The position numbers and the translations under genes are program-made. Shown here piece after piece: positions 33,575 through 45,594 of a DNA stretch of 64,000 bases (its first letter is position 1; every line of letters begins with the position of its first letter). The stretch covers positions 68,867,470-68,931,469 of the forward strand of contig OX465284.1 of the NCBI GenBank assembly GCA_949987705.1. Direction: 5' to 3'. The stretch comes from Thereva unica (lineage: Eukaryota; Arthropoda; Insecta; Diptera; Therevidae). The notes below the pieces were generated by a model that worked only from the letters and a program-made list of their open reading frames with translations, had not been told where the DNA came from and did not search any database.

Positions 33575-33679
33575 GGTTCATAGGTAGACCCAAGAGGAGA
33601 TGGATAAACTCGGTGACAGCTGACGCAGAGACAATGCTCAACATTCGGAACTGGAAAACTGCTACAAGGAACCACCCTT
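33575..33679 (+). pseudogene. C-terminal tail of a LINE reverse transcriptase
   Basis: The frame reads GFIGRPKRRWINSVTADAET, then MLNIRNWKTATRN and a stop. The GRPKRRW...IRNW...A pattern is the usual C-terminal end of RTE-type and related LINE ORFs. It is an isolated scrap between hAT and Harbinger pieces. Confidence 0.6.
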
Positions 33680-33910
33680 TCAACTGAGGTATTCATCCCC
33701 GTGAAAACTTGGCTTTAATATTGGAATAACAGTGCAATCTAAAGCACGCATTGCGCTAGGAAAATTATATTTAAATCGCCACTCTTCCTTTGCTTCTCTC
33801 ATTTCCCCAAAGGTGGTTAGAAATTCAATCCATTCGCACAAATAGCACAACTTACTTCTCAAAAAATTTTGGAACTGCTGTTCTATAAACGCCAAACTTC
33901 AAACTTCAAA
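33680..33910 (-). pseudogene. PIF/Harbinger (HARBI1-type) transposase fragment
   Basis: On the minus strand the frame shows WIEFLTTFGEM, EEWRFKYNFPSAMRALDCTV, IPILKPSFHGDEY. In HARBI1-type nucleases this is the first catalytic aspartate region (usually GAIDGTHI); the aspartate is kept as ALDCTVI. The rest of the DDE domain and the Myb-like protein are absent. It is the only Harbinger coding sequence in the window and a possible relative of the enzyme that moved the TTA-flanked MITEs at 43650 and 57724. Confidence 0.65.
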
Positions 33911-35207
33911 AATAGGAGTACAAGATTTATGTATAATGATTCACATTCACAGCTTCAACCTATGAAAACCAATGAAAACCATCCATTGACTTGGTATTTT
34001 TCGAGATATGAATTTTACGAACGGACAACTGAACTGATGGTGTAGAGCCCCCTCAAGTGTACACTTAGTTTTTATTCACTCCATCCAATATCAATTTTTC
34101 TAAATAAAAAGAGTAGAAAGTGATTTTTATCGATTTTTTTTTATTAAAATAGGGTCAATTTTTAAATTGTAAATTATTTTTCTAATTGATGACTTTTTGA
34201 AGGTTTTTTTTGTTTTCATAAATTTCCCTTTCTTAACCTAATTCCCACAATTTACATACTGATCATGCCTTTTTAATAGCCTGAAAGCATATAGGCCCAG
34301 CCATAGCGCACCTATCAACACAAGCTTCCATTCATAAAAATTCACCTTTGAACGTTTATGAGAACACACAGCCGTGCTTAACAAATCCACTATTATAAAA
34401 GATTTTTTTTTCATATCTTTTCATATTCCTAACCAATTTTTTTCACCATGATCTTTAATTACTAAAAAAAGTGTTAATCTGACAGAAAAGGGAAATTGTC
34501 CACAAAATAAAAAAAATAAACAAACAAGTCTCGAGACATTCATTCAAGAGACCAACCTTCGTTGAATGATGCCACCTCAAGAGACTCAAGAGACACCTGA
34601 AGACACCTGAAGACATTCTCAGACAAACATCAAAAATTGCGCTAAAAAAATATTATTTTTTTCGTGCAAACATCGCCTATGGATCAGGGATCCATAACGA
34701 CCGAGACATTTGCATTCTTCGTGGTTTTTGACTTTGGCTTATCTCTTCTTCTGGCGTCATCGTCGACTATTTAGTAGGCAAAACGAAGAAGCTTCGACAG
34801 AGTTCTTCGAAATTCACAAAAGCAAAAAATCGACGACGGAACATCTTCAATTTGCATTCAAATGTTCTTCAGCCAATATCTACACCTTGCGGCATAACTG
34901 TTCGGCTACGCGTGGAGAGAATAATTTATTGATGGATTAAAAATAATTTATCCGAGGTATATAACACGAAAATAATTTTTTTAGATTTTCTGATGAGTGA
35001 TAGAAAAATGTCTATGGTGTTGAATTGAAGAGTTGTTGAACGTGCGTACTAGAATTAAAGTTGCTGCGCGGTGAATTTTGTTTAATATTTGTAGAATTTG
35101 TTGTGAACCTGGGAATAGCTCAAATGGGAGCATATTCCATGCATAGATTCAAGATGGTGATAATTCATAATAGCACACTCTGTCAAAAAAGTAAAGACAA
35201 TTTTTTT
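33911..35207. other. No gene recognised
   Basis: AT-rich DNA with low-complexity runs. A short tandem (GAGACACCTGAAGACACCTGAA) is at about 34585-34612. A word ACACTTAGTTTTTATTCACTCCATCC (34062-34087) is the complement of a stretch at about 28785, suggesting a small dispersed repeat. No coding domain is seen. Confidence 0.4.
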
Positions 35208-35292
35208 TGTGAAAGTCTAAGCTCAGGTGTTACCCTGTGTACTACCAGTTCGTCATGTCGTATAAGTCATCGTGCAATGTTCAATAGTAGGT
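35208..35292 (-). mobile_element. Jockey LINE 3' UTR scrap
   Basis: In reverse complement it carries the Jockey 3' end words GATGACTTATACGACATGACG, CTGGTAGTACA and GGGTAACACCTGAGC seen at 37665-37740. A T-run at 35201-35209 would be the A-tail. It abuts the RNase H-type LINE that follows. Confidence 0.65.
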
Positions 35293-35299
35293 TTAGCTC

Positions 35300-37649
35300 A
35301 GGACAGTGGTCAGGATATCGAAGGGCTCCAAGGAGCGGACCCGGACAGCCGCTGTACTGCCAGAAGTTTCTGGACACACGATAAAATTGGTAGCACCAAC
35401 TCCTCCTACATCTTCTAGGGGGCTATATCGCATGCCGGACCCAACTGACGCACTGCCAAAATGGCAGCGGTCAGAGTATTCTATGAAGAAAAAAAGAGGG
35501 AGTCGCAAGAACCCTCATACCGGGACAAGTTGGCTCAATGGTCCTGGAAACTATCCCGAAGGCAAATTGACGGAGAAGCAATCCTATTTGCCATTCCAAA
35601 TTGACTGAAGTGGACAAAAGTCTTAAAGGCGATCGCCCGCCTCAGTTTTTAGGTGTAAGCTCAACAGGGGGTCTCATTAAGATTACCTGCGCCAACGAAC
35701 TTACCAGCCAATGGCTAGGCTGCAGGTTTGGGAAGGGTCCGACCTCAAAGTAATCGAAGAAAAGGACCTTCCCAAATTAAGCGAATAGCATTCTCAGTTC
35801 CTAATGATGTTAGGGAACCAAAACAGTTCCTCCGCAGGCAGGAACAGCCAATTGAGGTGACCTCTTGGCAAGTGATGGGTAGAAAAGTGGACCAGAACGG
35901 TCAAATTCTTGTCCTTAGCATTGACGAAAGGTCGCTCATGCAGCTTAAAGATCAGGGTATGTCCCTATTATACGGCTTCGGTCGAGTCAGAATCAAAGAG
36001 ATTGGCTCAAAAAAGGAGACTCCTGCTGGGAGGAACAACCCCCGGATGCGGGTAGTACAGTGCAACTATTGAGACGAGCTAATGACGTGGCTCTTGTACA
36101 GGAGCCCTGGGTAAGCAACGGTGCTATACAGGGCTACAGCATTGTATGCAGTGATGTAGACGGCGACCCTCGGACCTGTGTACTTTACAATAAAAACACT
36201 AATTGCTTTCCTCTCACAGATAAATCGTCGAGAGACATGGCGGTGGTGAAGATACAGATTAACAGGGGGCAGCAAGAACATGATTATCTTAGGCTCGGCG
36301 TACCTCCTTTACGTTTCCAGGAATCTACCCCCATTCAAAGAGCTGAAGGATATCGTGGGTCACTCTAACAGATCATCGTAGGATGTGATGCGAACGCCCA
36401 TCAGTTGCCTGGAGGCAGTAGTGGAGTGAACAAGAGGGGTAAATATCTTTTTGATTACCTCTTAACTACTAACCTGGTCATGTTAAATCGCGGCAACGGT
36501 AGGACCGTTGTCGACCGGACGATAAGGTAAATTTATGTTCAAAGCCACCCACTAAGCTCATATCCGCATGCGTACCAGGCGGGCAAGTCCACTGAGATAG
36601 CACTGCACAATCTGGTGCTCAGGCTGGAATGCTCTAAACAAAGGAGTTGCGCTGACGGTCTTCCTCGATATCGATACATCCTTTGTCTCTGGAGAGCACT
36701 ATAACAAAAGGTTGCCCGCAGGGAGGAGTTTTATCTCCATTTCTCTGGTGCCGATTATTGTAGATGAACTCCTAGAGCTGCTCAACGGCCGAAACTTTTT
36801 CGCCTAAGGTTACGCTGAGGATGTCGTCATAGTAGTTACAGGTGAAACTGAAGGAGCCATGTCAAGGCGCCGACAGCAGGCATTAGATCTGACCTCTAGC
36901 TGGTACGAGAGCGTAGGACTAAAAGTCAATCCCGACAAAACCATACTGGTTCCTTTCACCAGGAAACGATCACTACCGGGACTTTTGGAACCTACACTCG
37001 CAGGCAGAACTATAGGCTTTTCACAACAAGACAAATATTTAGGAGTGACAATATGTGCAAAGCCAGCACGTGGACACACAAATCCCTGTGCCGCAGAGCT
37101 TGTGATTCCACATGGGGTTTGCAACCGAAAACCATGTATTGGATATACACCACCAATCATTAGACCCATGGTAACTTTTGGAGCTTTAGTTTGCTGGCAC
37201 AGAACGACGCTTAAGGGTTTCTTAACCAATTTAAGCAAAATTCAAAGAATGGCCTGGCTCTCCATCACTAGGGCCATCCACATTTGCCCGACAGCAGCGC
37301 TGGAGACTCTGCTCAATCTGGCACCCCTCCACTTTAAGGTAAAGGAGTCCGCCATAAACGCGGCACTTAGAATCTCAAAATTTGAGCAACCGTACAGAGC
37401 CGGCTATTGGGGCACCGTCCAGCTTGCTTCAAAATGCCCTGGCCCATCGGACTTTGATGAAACACACTGAACGCTGGAGATCCGCGCCTGGACTGGCCAA
37501 CTCTAAGCGGAATTGTTAGGGCGCGGTAGGAATGATCTCAGGACACTTGTTGGCTTGATTACCGGACACTGTGCCCTAAATTACCATTTATGGATGATAG
37601 GAAGGGCGGAGGACCCCACATATAAGCTTTGCCTGGAAGAGGATGAGTC
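35300..37649 (+). mobile_element. RNase H-type LINE (LOA/R1/I-like), family B, left part
   Basis: A degenerate copy with ORF1 sequence (LIKITCANELTSQWLG, VTSWQVMGRKVDQNG, VRIKEIG), an APE endonuclease (VALVQEPWVSNGAIQGYS about 36085; IVGCDANAHQ and GSSGVNKRGKYLFDYL about 36380-36460), then a deletion into the RT: YAEDVVIVVTG (motif C with E for D, about 36810), SVGLKVNPDKTILVPF, DKYLGVTI, and RMAWLSITRAI with TAALETLLNLAPLHF (37240-37330). The frame ends in ALNYHLWMIG and CLEEDES where an antisense Jockey interrupts it. It resumes at 39399. Confidence 0.85.
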
Positions 37650-39398
37650 TTTTTTTTATATGAAAAAACCAAGCTTAGGTGTAACCCTTTGTACTACCAG
37701 TCCGTCATGTCGTTCAGTTCATGATGAGCTTGGTTTGAAGAATAGAGGAGAATAGGAAAGGTTAGTGGGGGTCTGGAGGGTGTAGAAGAAAATGACGATG
37801 AACCTCACGCTTGAACTCTAAGGTGTTGTACGAGTTCAGAAATACTGACTGCGGGAGATTATTCCACAGTCGAGTTGTTCTATTCATAAACGAACTTCTA
37901 AACCGTAATTGTGCGTGAACGGGGGGCTGTAGGGTATGAGGGTGAGCCGAGCGAGCTAGTCTTGTGTTGCGGGAAAAGTGTTGCCGTGCAGGCAGCAGGT
38001 CTTGAATTTCCGTGGAACAGTCGCCATGGTAATAGCGATAAAGTATGGAAAGGGCTGCTACATTCCTACGGTGGCTCAAGGTGTCTATGGAGGCGCGAAA
38101 GGGGCCATCACCAATGAGTTTGAGGGCACGATTTTGCACCTTGTCGAGACAAGCCAAGGTGGTTTTTAGAGCGCCTGCCCAGATATGTGAGTTGTATTCG
38201 AGGCGCGGCCAAATGTAGGATTTGTATATTGTAGCCAATGCGGCTGGCTGGAGGAGGAACTTGCATCTCTTGAGAAATCCAAGGCATTGGGAGGCTTGTT
38301 TGGCGATTTGGAATATGTGATCGTGCCATCGCAGATGCTCCGTTAAAGTTACCCCTAGGATGTTGAGAGTTGAGTCAGCCGTTAGACTCTCTCCATCCAC
38401 CGAGACAGGAGGAAGGTCGGTACAATTTTTGTTGGAGATCAGCCAGTGCTTCGTTTTTGTGGCATTGAATTCGACGCGGTTCATTTCGCCCCAATGAAGA
38501 ATCGATTCGATATCCCGGTTGATCGAAGTCGACATCAGTTGACGGTGGTAAAGACAAGGGCTGGCACGTGCTTGTCTTATATTGTCGAAGGAGTAAGAGA
38601 AATTCAGAGTACCGTCATCAGCGAAGCAGTGAAGTGGGTTGGAGGGGATTGAGAGCAGATTAGAAAAAGTGCGGGTGAGAGAATTGACTCCTGCGGAACT
38701 CCGGCCGAAATGGCGTGGGGGTTGGATTCGACGCCATCCAATACTACTTGATTGAACGGCCTGAAAGAAAGCTCTTAATCCAGTTCCTTAGAACTAAGTG
38801 TATACCAATAGCTTGGAGTTTATTCAACAGAGCTGGGTGCCATACTCTGTCAAAAGCCTTTGATATATCTAGACCAACCAGACCAGACTCGCCAAAGCTG
38901 TGAATGCTTTGGTTGATACGCTCGGTTAAACACACAAGCAGATCGCCAGTAGACCGTTTAGGTCTGAAGCCGTTTTGCCTGTCGTGTATAATTTGGTTGG
39001 ATTCTAGATATTTGTCTCCATGATTTTGGAGAGAACAGAAATAATTGCTATTGGGCGGTAGTTAAGGGGTCGCTGGCTTAACTTTTTTTAGGGATTGGCT
39101 GAACATGAGCTAGTTTCCAAGAGTCACACCGGAGAAGTAAGGCTGGGCAAAAAGTTTGCGCAGGGGTTCAGCCAAAGGTGAGGCACAGTTTTTAAGTACC
39201 ATAGGGGGGATTTTGTCGGGACCAGTGGATTTATTGGCGTCGAGTTCTTTGAGACACCTAAACACCTCGCGAGTCCTGAAGTGAACTCCGTCCATTGAGT
39301 GGGTGGTATTCTCGAGAGTGGGGGGTGACATAGCAGCATCGGGTAAAGAAGAATTTGCGGCGAACAGAGAAGCTAATAGGTCGGGCTTGGGTTTGCTT
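37650..39398 (-). mobile_element. Jockey LINE, 5'-truncated, antisense insertion in the RNase H-type LINE
   Basis: Reading on the minus strand from 39398: RT start SKPKPDLLASLFAAN, LKELDANKSTGPDKIPPMVL; motif A SGLVGLDISKAFDRVWHPAL (38800-38880); motif C CFADDGTLNFSYSF (about 38590-38630); thumb MNRVEFNATKTKHWLIS, ILGVTLTEHLRWHDHIF; C-terminus LDKVQNRALKLIGDG and FMNRTTRLWNNLPQS; stop at 37762; 3' UTR and T-run at 37650-37657. The last 257 codons (38535-37762) are intact. Frameshifts upstream break it. A 68-bp direct repeat flanks it (37572-37639, 39399-39466). Confidence 0.9.
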
Positions 39399-39700
39399 TG
39401 CCCTAAATTACCATTTATGGAGGATAAGAAGGGCGGAGGACCCCACATATAAGCTTTGCCTGGAAGCGGACCAACCATGTTCTCTGTGAGTGCCCCGCAA
39501 GCCCCTGCTCGAACACTCAAGTCTAAGCGACAAGCCACTACGCAGACTGCTGAACATGTTCAAGTGGTCTGGCCAACAAATATGAGGTACAGGGGTTGTA
39601 GTACAATAGGAGAAATGAATGGCCACAGTACCTTTGGACCTAGCACCTCATACAGGAAAAATATGGGGGAGGGGGAGGGAGTCGAGCCAAATCTCACAAC
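39399..39700 (+). mobile_element. RNase H-type LINE family B, right part
   Basis: It repeats the last 68 bp of the left part, then continues into the C-terminal Cys/His region HVLCECPALART, the usual end of LOA/R1-like ORF2. Beyond about 39640 the homology fades into an A/G-rich 3' region. Confidence 0.7.
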
Positions 39701-40023
39701 ATCTCACCAAGGAAAAAGGGGATCGAAAAACAGCAAAAATCGTCTCACGAAATTTATGGACCACCCCTAATGTTTCGATATCAAAGGACCTCAGAAGGCA
39801 AGTCCCAAGCTTTAGGTTTTTTTGTTGCCAAGCTTCAATTATATTGATAATCGTGAAGGGATGAGGGTGAAGGGTTTAACGTACTTAATAGACCGGTTCT
39901 CTTTCAATTACGGAAGTCAAGCAGCATTGGACGTGATTAGTACTCAGCACTCTCGGACCCCCACTTGATAAAAAGATGCTTGTGTTTGGAAGAACGCAAA
40001 GGCGATTGCAAACAGGGAAGAAA

Positions 40024-40540
40024 CCCAGTAGGAAAAATTGGGAGCGATGCACAGGGGAGTGTACTTGGAGCACTCTCAAGGGAGCTTTCTTGGAGTTTTC
40101 ATAAATTTTATATGAAAAAAGAAAACGGGCAATTATCTTCATGCCCATAAAATGTGACATTAGGAAACTCAAGAGCCCGGCTCTCGTTCGATACGGAGGA
40201 CAAGCAGCTTTGGAAGTTGATAGAGTTTAGTTGGGGGACTGCTTTGGTAAAGCCACTCTCGGGCTTGGAAATAAAAAGGCAATTGCAAAAGATAAACAAA
40301 ATAAAAGCTTTTCGATACCGGATCACATACCCACAGGCACCCATGAATACATATTTCTTTTTTAAAAAGCTTTTTTATAATGCTCCAACAACGCCTTTTT
40401 GGGAGCATAAAAACGTATGCTCCCTCGCAATGACATGCAATGTTAAAAAGAATATAGAACGGGTATGGCAACGGGAGCACTCAATGCTCCTTTTGGAGTG
40501 CTCCAAGATGGATCTTGGAGCACTCCTTTTTCCCACTGGG
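40024..40540. mobile_element. 517-bp TIR element with TTGGAGCACTC repeats
   Basis: Ends are CCCAGTAGGAAAAA and, in reverse complement, CCCAGTGGGAAAAA. Inside both ends are repeated TTGGAGCACTC/GAGTGCTCCAA words (40067, 40489, 40513). Flanks are AAA and AAG, so no exact duplication survives. The 176-codon frame across it has no domain and is best seen as chance. A diverged relative is at 2356-2602. Confidence 0.65.
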
Positions 40541-40687
40541 AAGCTTTCGACACCACCGCAGTTACAACTCGCATATACCTACACGTCCGAAATTCCTAAA
40601 TTTTTTCGCTCTTTTTCCAACGGAAAGCAGAAACCGAAGCAAAGCCTTTTCAGTTTGTGGCGATCTCAACTTAAACATCATTGAAAA

Positions 40688-40795
40688 GGGTTGATAAGTT
40701 TAGTCAGTAGAAATCTGACACCTCCGTCGGAGTGCGGATCCCCGACGATGTCTGTTGCTTGAACATGGGCCTTACAGGTGTCCAGCACACATCCC
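40688..40795 (-). repeat. Dispersed repeat, partner of 20254-20345
   Basis: In reverse complement it carries ACCTGTAAGGCCCATG, GGGGATCCGCACT and GATTTCTACTGACT, colinear with the block at 20254. It lies just right of the TIR element at 40024. Confidence 0.55.
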
Positions 40796-42971
40796 CGAGC
40801 TACTATCCATAAAAATTCCATTTGCCATTCGTTAATTAAAGAAAACTCCGCTTAACATCTGCTCATGCATTCCCAGATCGTGCAATATTCGCAACAGGTT
40901 TGAATAATCAATCCGTGCGATTAAAAAGCGGCTTTTAATTAATCTAGCAAATCATCCGCAAAAGACGCAGCTCCTGCAACAAATCAGAGGAATTACACTG
41001 AGATTTTGCGTGACAACCGAAATTAATCCCCGCGTGATATAATCCCGCGTCCGAAGTGGCAAGAGACACATACTGATTATAAATTCGCCCCAATCAACTT
41101 TCTAAAAACAAATAAACGAAATAAATCTTTGAAATTACCTTTAACAATATTTCTTTTCAGCAAATCCACGTAACACACACGGCCATATTGTGATTGCGTG
41201 CAGAAATTACATAAAACACAGCGAGAAAAAATGGGATTTAGTTTATAGTATGTTGGTTTTCGCGGAATCTTGGACAAATGAAGTGAAGCAAAAAAGATTT
41301 GTTTCATTGGCAAAAATTGCAAGAAGACAACAAAAAAACATTAAAAATTTTCGCGAGGAAAAAATATGAAAAATTTGCTTATCTTTTTGGCCAAAATAAA
41401 TTGGCGGTCACTTTCTTCTCCGGGTGGAAAGAAAGGAAGTTCGGCATTTTCACATATGTAATCAAGTGGCGCGGCCGCAAAAACGGCGGAGAATTAATGT
41501 ATCAATAGCAGAGTTTGGGCAACCACCCATGTGTAGTACCTGCATACCTTTCTCACAGTTAATTAACTTCGGTATCAAACTCCGTAAACGATTTTTAATT
41601 TCACCTATAAGACAAAAAGCGTTTTTTTCGGGAGGGCAAATGTTTGATTGATAGCTTCGCAGGTGCCTTCAATGATTTAATGACATCTTGTAGATATCGA
41701 AAGTTCACCTGCGTAAGTCGCGCGCCGGCGAAAGATTAGAAAAGGCTAACAACACCAATGGCAACAACAACAACAGCAACACCAACGGAAAAAATATAAC
41801 CTGTATAAATTCGGATTATGACTGAAGGCTAAAAACTGAAAGTCAGATAGAATTCGCGATGGTTTTTGACTCTTATAATCGCCGCCCATCGATGGCTATG
41901 ATATCACGAGGTTAATGTATCTGATATAACGGGACAAAAAAACACGTCGAAGATCACCTTTATTACAGATAATCACCGGTGTTGTGTCGCGAGTGATGAT
42001 GCTGCGCCGCTACCAACTCGGATTTCATCAGTGAGAGTAATTCAAGATCCTGGGAAAACCTTTGCCGTGAACGATATTCACGCTGGCTCCGTCTCGGCCG
42101 TAACCCGGCCAGAAGATCATCTCTTGTCACTCATTGATCTATAACCTGCGGTGATTAAAGGAACAAAACAAAAATCCACGGGCAAAACGGAAAGGGAATT
42201 GCCGCAGAAAAACTGATCAATTTAGTTTGGCACGATTCAATTATAAAGAGAATTCCCGTGGCTTGTACTTCTTGGGCCCCGGCCAGAGAAAGGTCGACAG
42301 TGCATACCTGGCCAGGATAGACCGTTGTTTTCATGTCAATCACACGCGCGCCCGGGAATTTCTAGCCGGCGATCAGATCGCGATCATTAGACGGATCGTA
42401 CATAGCAGTAGTGTATCGGCAAACAGCGGGCATTGCTGCGCGCGCACCTTTCTCTGATAAAACAAAACCCGATTACAATCAATGGCGGCCTTTTTCACTT
42501 TCATTGATGCCACCAGTGTCGTTTAGCAAAATCCATGTTTCTTGTGAATTGATAACAATATTGAACCGCGCTTCGATACCCGACCGGGGTGCTCCCGCGG
42601 TGCATTTGAACTTGTCGAATTCTCGAGGTGAAGTTAATTGCTCGCTTTTGTTTGAGGAGCAGTTTTGGGGGCAATAATTCACCGGCACAGTGGAAACACC
42701 TTTCTAGACGTTTTGTTAATTAAGAATTTTGTGGTGTGAACTTTCAGCGAAAGACAATTACCGGAGAGAAATTACGGGGATGGTCACTTTTACTGAGTAG
42801 AACTTTCCAGGAAGTCTCGCGGCGTGAGCGATATTTTTTTTGTGTTTCTTAAGGGAAAACAATATTTAAAAAGGGAAAATAATTTATTTTGCGATGAATA
42901 GGAAAAGCTTGAATTGGGTTTCATGTAGGGCATTCAATTTGTTGCACTGAGATTTTAAGAGTTGTGCCATA
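40796..42971. other. Low-repeat DNA, GATC-rich in part; no gene recognised
   Basis: No transposon sequence recognised. From about 41940 to 42400 GATC is frequent (for example CGATCAGATCGCGATCATTA at 42369). E-box words CAGGTG (41660) and CACCTG (41706) occur. A possible minus-strand mini-frame MKTTVYPGQ followed by a GTATGC donor-like site near 42310 is too weak to call. Confidence 0.4.
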
Positions 42972-43243
42972 TGTACAACTAGTGTTTCTTCTCGAGAATT
43001 TTTTCTCGAGAAATTCTCGAGAAAATTATAAAATTATAAAGTCACAATTCTCGAGAAATATAGATATTTCTCGAAAAATATGCAAAAATTATAATTAAGT
43101 AAATTTTTTGAATAAAACTTTGTTATTTTTGGAAATTCTTAAAACTTTAATAATTTGCCGTTTTGTTCATTTTCTTATTCATCACTGTCATACAATTTTT
43201 TTTAAAAACACCGTTAGTTTTCTATTTTGTTATTCATAATTTA

Positions 43244-43455
43244 CCCAGTTTATAGCTACTCCAAAAATAATTCGAATTTTATATCATCCAAAATTTTTTA
43301 CCCTATAAACGAGTTAATTCGAATTATGGCTTAAAGCGAAATGTTTTGGCTTAAGCCATAGTTATAAGAATGTATTTGTACCCGTTTATACGCTAATTCG
43401 AAATTTTCACGTAACTTTGAGTTAAATCGATTTAATTTTTTTGCTATAAACTTGG
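43244..43455. mobile_element. 212-bp palindromic MITE nested in the hAT
   Basis: Ends CCCAGTTTATAGC and GCTATAAACTTGG are inverted repeats, and the interior folds back through TTCGAATTATGGCTTAA and TTAAGCCATAGTTATAAG. Flanks are TTA on the left and TAA on the right, not an exact duplication. It has no coding content. Confidence 0.6.
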
Positions 43456-43649
43456 TAATTGTCTCAAACTTCAGTGGCTGTGGTTGTTTTATGCTTAACA
43501 ATTCGGGGAATTCCCGATAGTATATTTATATAATAAATAAATCATCAGTTATCAGCAATTGCGTTGTGAACGATTTTTTAAAAAAAAAAGGAAGTACCAT
43601 ATACATATGTAAGATAAACCTACATAATAAATTTAAGGTTCTTTTATTA

Positions 43650-44131
43650 AGGGTATTCATTTCACTTTTCAAATGTTTGTAGTTTTGTAGTTTCGTAGCT
43701 TCGTAGTTCAATTGACATGAACGACTACATTGAATATTTTTCGTAGGTCATTTTTTTCATATTTCGTAATATTGAAGGTGTGATTTTTACCTTCAAAATA
43801 AGTTGATTTTTGAGAAAATTCCTAGAAAAAGTGAAAAACAAAAATTATTGGGAGCTTTAATCGATAAAGCTATTCTCCATGTTTCCCTACGCATCTTTTA
43901 AATTCATAGCAATTAAATTCAATCAAATAATTCAAAACAGCTGACAAATGTCAACATCAACTACGACAATTTACAATTACGAAGCCGTTTTAGAAACTCA
44001 GTAGCTTCTTACTTCACACAAAATGTCGTAGTTAAAAAATATATGGAAATTAACTACAAAAACTACGAACAACTACGAAGTACGACAAGTACGACAAATA
44101 CGAAGAATTTACGAAGTGAAATGAACACCCT
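43650..44131. mobile_element. 482-bp MITE with TTA duplication, PIF/Harbinger-like
   Basis: Ends AGGGTATTCATTTCACTT and, in reverse complement, AGGGTGTTCATTTCACTT, flanked by TTA (43647-43649, 44132-44134). Multiple TACGA/TCGTA-type words cluster just inside each end. TTA fits the TWA target of PIF/Harbinger. The interior is AT-rich and non-coding. It is younger than the hAT it sits in. Confidence 0.85.
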
Positions 44132-45594
44132 TTATAAATTTTGTTTTTAAAATAATTTTAATTAAAAAAATAGAAACCAACCAAACAAAATGAGTAAAAT
44201 TTACCAGGAATCCCCCGTTAAAAATGCTATATTGCAAAAATATTTAGTGGAACAGGAGAAAAAGGAGCTAATGGTAGTCTTGTAACGGTCAGTTTTGCCT
44301 AAATATCTACTTGACTAAAAATTACTGTGGGGAAGAAAATCGAGTAGTTGGTTGGGAACAAAAAGTAGGCGGGGAGAAATGGAAAAAAATAAAAAATAGG
44401 AGTTCGAATTTTGACGTATGAAAAATGGACTGAAAAAGATTTTTGGTCCGGGAAAAAAGTTGATGTTCGGGAAAATTAAAAAGAAAATAAAACAGGAAAA
44501 AATCTGTTAGGAACACCTAAGACTGGCTGAAGTAAAAACCGTCATTATTCAGTTCATTTGAACAAAAATACCAGTTCGTGTCGAATTATCATCAAGCCGG
44601 ACTATTTTGGTGACTATTTTGGTGCTGTGAATTCTAGTCGAAAATACAAGAAGGATTTAGGCCCAACCAAAACATTAACAAATAGAAAAGTAGTGTGAAG
44701 AGGTACCGAAGGGGATACCAGCAATACAAAAATTGCTTTAGTTTATGGAGCCGGATATGCAGGTTTCGGTGTTTTATGTAGCTGGAATTTTTAACAGGAA
44801 AAGTGCGGATTGGTGTTAATCTGTACCAACTGTTTTATTTATTTAAGGGGAAGGACCCGGTGTTTCTAATTCTTCGTTTATCTGTCACCCAAAATTTCAG
44901 AAAACACGGGAAAAACGGGTAGAGAAATGGTTTAAGATCAGAAGACCGAGGGGGATGGAGAACAGACAGAAGCTTATCCAAAGTCACTCGAAAATGTTTT
45001 AAATAGAACAATTAGCTGATGAAAATTAGATGATACTTATCACACTAGTATAAATACGGAACTTCAGGTAATTAAGCAACACCTATAGTGCATCCACAAC
45101 AGCTGAATCATAGATAATAAAACAAACAAAACATACACAAAATAAAATAATCAAAACTTCTTTTTTTGCTTTAATTAAAAAAAAAAAAAAAAAAACCAGA
45201 AAAAATATTCATTACTAAAATAATAATTTTAAATAGTAGTTAGTATTACATTTATAATATTTATAATATTCTTGATAATTATTTGTGAATTCGTGTTGCT
45301 CCTTGTCGGATCTATTTTCTTCTTTGTTGGATCCGAAGTGATTCTATTGATTGTAATCACATATGTACAAAACGAGGAGTATTGGCCAGTACTGTGCGTT
45401 TTCTTTTTATCTTGAGCTCATATCTATGTAACTATAATAATGAAACCTTAATATTGTTGACTTTGCTCATTTAATTTTAATAGTGGACAAGGAATTATAA
45501 ATTATAGTCGTGGTTGATGGTTATTCTTTGTAATTGTTATTCTGATGATTAAATGGTTATAATTAATAGAATGACCATGCGTTAAATTTGTTTC

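Noticed and set aside
40154..40684. 176-codon plus-strand open frame
   Set aside because: It runs across the interior and right end of a TIR element, has no recognisable domain and overlaps another long frame on the other strand.
42290..42330. Alternative first exon MKTTVYPGQ followed by GTATGC
   Set aside because: Nine codons and a weak donor are easily produced by chance; nothing else supports it.
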